From: Rhodoferax sp.
Lineage (GTDB): Bacteria; Pseudomonadota; Gammaproteobacteria; Burkholderiales; Burkholderiaceae_C
Direction of reading: 5' to 3'
Assembly (NCBI GenBank): GCA_030683195.1
Contig: JAUXQA010000034.1
Span: forward strand, 1-7,378
Length of the DNA stretch: 7,378 bases
The notes beneath the pieces were generated by a model. It saw only the letters and a list, made by a program, of their open reading frames with translations. It had not been told where the DNA came from and did no database searches. The translations under genes were made by a program, and so were the position numbers. The first letter of the stretch is position 1; each line of letters begins with the position of its first letter. Shown here one piece after another: positions 6,235 through 7,378 of the stretch.

Positions 6235-6893
6235 GCATTCGCCTTATGGTGGTGGATGATCACCAAATTTTTCGTGAAGCCCTGCAACGTTTGCTACTGT
6301 CCGTGACCGACCTTGAGGTCGTAGGCCAAGCCAGCACTGGCGCCGAGGTGCTTGAACTGGCGCGTGCCACTGCGCCGGCAGTGGTCTGCATGGACATCAA
6401 TCTGCCTGACGTCAATGGCATTGAGGTCACACGCAATTTGCGCGCTTCCTTGCCCAAGGTCAAGGTGGTGGCTTTGTCCGCGTATATGGAGCAGCGTTAC
6501 GTGCTTGAAATGCTCAAAGCGGGGGCCAGCGCCTACGTGACCAAAACAGAAGGTTGTGACGAGCTGCTGCATGCCATTCGTGCAGCGGCCCAGGGCCGCA
6601 CGTATTTAAGTTCTGACGCGGCTGCTCTGATTGCGGGCGACTTGATTGATAAAAGTGTGGATCGCTACGCGAAATCGATCAGTGCGCGCGAGTGGCAGGT
6701 GATTAAACTGGTGGCCGACGGTCTGACCTCAAACGCCATCGCCAAAGAACTCGGCATCGTGACGGCCACCGTTGAAGTCCACCGCCGCAACATCATGCGC
6801 AAGCTCGACATTCACAGTGTGGCCGAGCTCACCCGCTATGTTGATCGCCACCAACAGCCCGATCGTCGGCAAGTCGACATAAAAATCCGATAG
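6231..6893 (+). CDS. NarL/FixJ-family response regulator
   Basis: A 220-residue two-component regulator. The receiver domain (1-120) has the acidic pair Asp9-Asp10, phospho-acceptor Asp55 (VVCMDINLPDVNG), Ser83 (ALSAY) and Lys105 (VTKTEG). The LuxR-type helix-turn-helix (about 149-205) reads SISAREWQVIKLVADGLTSNAIAKELGIVTATVEVHRRNIMRKL, with the recognition helix around TATVEVHRRNIMRKL. All phosphorylation residues are intact, so it should be a phosphorylation-controlled DNA-binding transcription factor in the cytoplasm. The start overlaps the kinase stop by 4 bases (ATGA), marking the pair as cognate and translationally coupled. The stop codon TAG (6891-6893) is inside the 10-base palindrome GATAGCTATC. 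Candidate target sites lie about 100 bases downstream, in front of the chemoreceptor-like gene. Confidence 0.95.
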   Translation: MSIRLMVVDDHQIFREALQRLLLSVTDLEVVGQASTGAEVLELARATAPAVVCMDINLPDVNGIEVTRNLRASLPKVKVVALSAYMEQRYVLEMLKAGASAYVTKTEGCDELLHAIRAAAQGRTYLSSDAAALIAGDLIDKSVDRYAKSISAREWQVIKLVADGLTSNAIAKELGIVTATVEVHRRNIMRKLDIHSVAELTRYVDRHQQPDRRQVDIKIR

Positions 6894-6898
6894 CTATC
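6889..6898. repeat. Short perfect palindrome at the regulator stop codon
   Basis: GATAGCTATC is a 10-base perfect palindrome spanning the response-regulator stop codon. It belongs to a set of AGCTA-containing sequences found in several gaps of this window (also near 2556-2569, 4081-4097 and 6982-6990). It is too short to act as a terminator. Confidence 0.4.
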
Positions 6899-6996
6899 TG
6901 CTCCTGCATGGCTTGCCAACCAGTGTGCGTGCAATTCTTCCTTCTGCGTCACGGCAACCCTGCGCAGGCTGGCATATAAAAAATAGCTTATGTAAC

Positions 6997-7012
6997 TACC
7001 TGTCTATGGGTA
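6997..7012. promoter_or_regulatory. NarL-type 7-2-7 operator-like site 1
   Basis: TACCTGT-CT-ATGGGTA matches the NarL inverted-heptamer consensus TACYYMT-NN-AKRRGTA at 13 of 14 defined positions; the only miss is G for M in the left half. A further ATGGGTA heptamer (7012-7018) follows in tandem, overlapping by one base. The consensus is established for E. coli NarL; its use by this regulator is inferred. Confidence 0.55.
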
Positions 7013-7019
7013 TGGGTAG

Positions 7020-7035
7020 TACCTGTTTTTAGGTA
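7020..7035. promoter_or_regulatory. NarL-type 7-2-7 operator-like site 2
   Basis: TACCTGT-TT-TTAGGTA matches the same consensus at 12 of 14 positions. It lies within a wider inverted repeat AGTACCT (7018-7024) / AGGTACT (7031-7037). Its centre is 23 bases from that of site 1, roughly two helical turns, so both would lie on similar faces of the DNA. Confidence 0.5.
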
Positions 7036-7062
7036 CTGGGATGATTCCTGCAAGCCTACATT
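7034..7062 (+). promoter_or_regulatory. Candidate activator-dependent promoter
   Basis: TACATT (7057-7062) is a 4/6 match to the -10 consensus; 17 bases upstream the -35 position (TACTGG, 7034-7039) is poor and overlaps operator site 2. If transcription starts near 7069, site 2 is centred near -41.5, the usual class II activator position. Weak on sequence alone. Confidence 0.25.
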
Positions 7063-7137
7063 GATGTGGTGCCCGATCTTCCTTCGAGCATGTCAGTTGC
7101 CAAGTGACTGAAAGCCCGGTTGATACCCACCATTTAC

Positions 7138-7143
7138 AAGGAG
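7138..7143 (+). promoter_or_regulatory. Strong Shine-Dalgarno of the chemoreceptor-like gene
   Basis: AAGGAG with a 6-base spacer to the ATG at 7150, fixing the start of the partial gene at the window end. Confidence 0.8.
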
Positions 7144-7149
7144 CGCACC

Positions 7150-7378
7150 ATGGCGCTAGTCAAGAAGTATTCTGCAGCCCCCATTGCCAGCGGTTCGGAT
7201 AGCGGCAAGCCCAACGCGGCTGCTGTGCGTGAGGCCGAAGTGCAACGCAAACGGGCGCGTACCCTTGGTAAACAACAACAAGACGCTGAGCGCATTGCCG
7301 CTGCCACGGGGCAACTGTCTTCGGGCATCAACGAAGCGGCCTCAGCGGCCGAGGAACTCAAACGCGCAGCCGACCAAA
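7150..7378 (+). CDS. Probable soluble methyl-accepting chemotaxis protein (partial, N-terminus only)
   Basis: The first 76 codons are visible; the frame continues past the window end. The protein starts MALVKKYSAAPIASGSDSGK and has no signal peptide or membrane helix. A basic segment (QRKRARTLGKQQQDAERI, about 32-49) leads into a heptad-like helix IAAATGQLSSGINEAASAAEELKRAAD. This pattern of small residues with alternating Glu is what I associate with chemoreceptor coiled-coil domains, specifically a group of cytoplasmic receptors in Burkholderiales. Residues about 45-76 look like the beginning of the signalling helix bundle, but the diagnostic hairpin tip is outside the window, so the assignment is probable only. 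It is preceded by a strong Shine-Dalgarno and by NarL-like operator sites, and follows a NarL-family regulator gene, suggesting control by that regulator. An alternative is another coiled-coil cytoplasmic protein. Confidence 0.65.
   Translation, partial: MALVKKYSAAPIASGSDSGKPNAAAVREAEVQRKRARTLGKQQQDAERIAAATGQLSSGINEAASAAEELKRAADQ

Larger units (their letters stand above)
6894..7149 (+). promoter_or_regulatory. Regulatory gap upstream of the chemoreceptor-like gene
   Basis: A 256-base noncoding stretch. It holds an AGCTA palindrome at its left edge, a short CCTGCGCAGG palindrome (6959-6968), an AT-rich segment (6973-6990), the two NarL-like operator sites (6997-7035), a weak candidate -10 (7057-7062) and the Shine-Dalgarno at 7138-7143. 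I see no intrinsic terminator after the response-regulator gene, so read-through into the next gene is possible. Confidence 0.6.

Noticed and set aside
6908..6979. 23-codon open frame (MACQPVCVQF...) after the response regulator
   Set aside because: No Shine-Dalgarno and no recognisable features; it lies in a regulatory gap.
6969..6990. Sigma-54 type element starting at TGGCAT in the AT-rich part of the gap
   Set aside because: The GC of the -12 element is not at the required distance from the GG of the -24 element.
7057..7077. Sigma-28 (FliA) promoter before the chemoreceptor-like gene, from CCCGAT at 7072-7077
   Set aside because: The -10 match is partial and no TAAA-type -35 lies at the required spacing.

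Overview
The window reads as chromosomal DNA of a betaproteobacterium, most likely Burkholderiales of the Comamonadaceae type (Rhodoferax/Polaromonas-like). This rests on the protein flavour (YheT-type hydrolase, membrane-anchored cytochrome c5-like protein, a Burkholderiales-type conserved hypothetical, a soluble PAS histidine kinase), the moderately high GC, the dense packing with short gaps, and AGCTA-rich intergenic elements. The genus is inferred from memory of such proteins, not from any search. No phage, transposase, CRISPR array or integration scar is visible.

Layout. (1) Positions 1-1936, minus strand: an envelope operon of lemA-like lipoprotein, then a secreted/membrane TPM-domain protein with a Gly-rich tail, then a second, apparently soluble TPM protein that overlaps its neighbour by one base and is cut by the window start. 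(2) 2077-4096, plus strand: an NTF2/SnoaL-like protein, a YheT-family alpha/beta hydrolase and a conserved hypothetical protein overlapping the hydrolase by 8 bases; the run ends at a perfect bidirectional hairpin terminator (4141-4167). (3) 4190-4732, minus strand: a membrane-anchored monohaem cytochrome c converging on that terminator. Its promoter lies back to back with that of a tRNA-Arg(CCG) gene (4821-4896, plus). (4) 5065-6893, plus strand: a cytoplasmic PAS histidine kinase (HisKA_3/HATPase_c) translationally coupled (ATGA overlap) to a NarL/FixJ-family response regulator. (5) 6894-7149: a 256-base regulatory gap, followed by the first 76 codons of a gene that looks like a soluble methyl-accepting chemotaxis protein, cut by the window end.

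Most interesting signal. The gap between the response regulator gene and the chemoreceptor-like gene carries two inverted-heptamer sites (6997-7012 and 7020-7035) matching the 7-2-7 NarL-type operator consensus at 13/14 and 12/14 positions, plus a third tandem heptamer. A weak -10 element sits where the second site would be centred near -41.5. Together with the adjacent NarL-family regulator this suggests a local circuit in which a soluble PAS kinase/regulator pair controls a cytoplasmic chemoreceptor. The motif match is read directly from the sequence; the regulatory link is inference.
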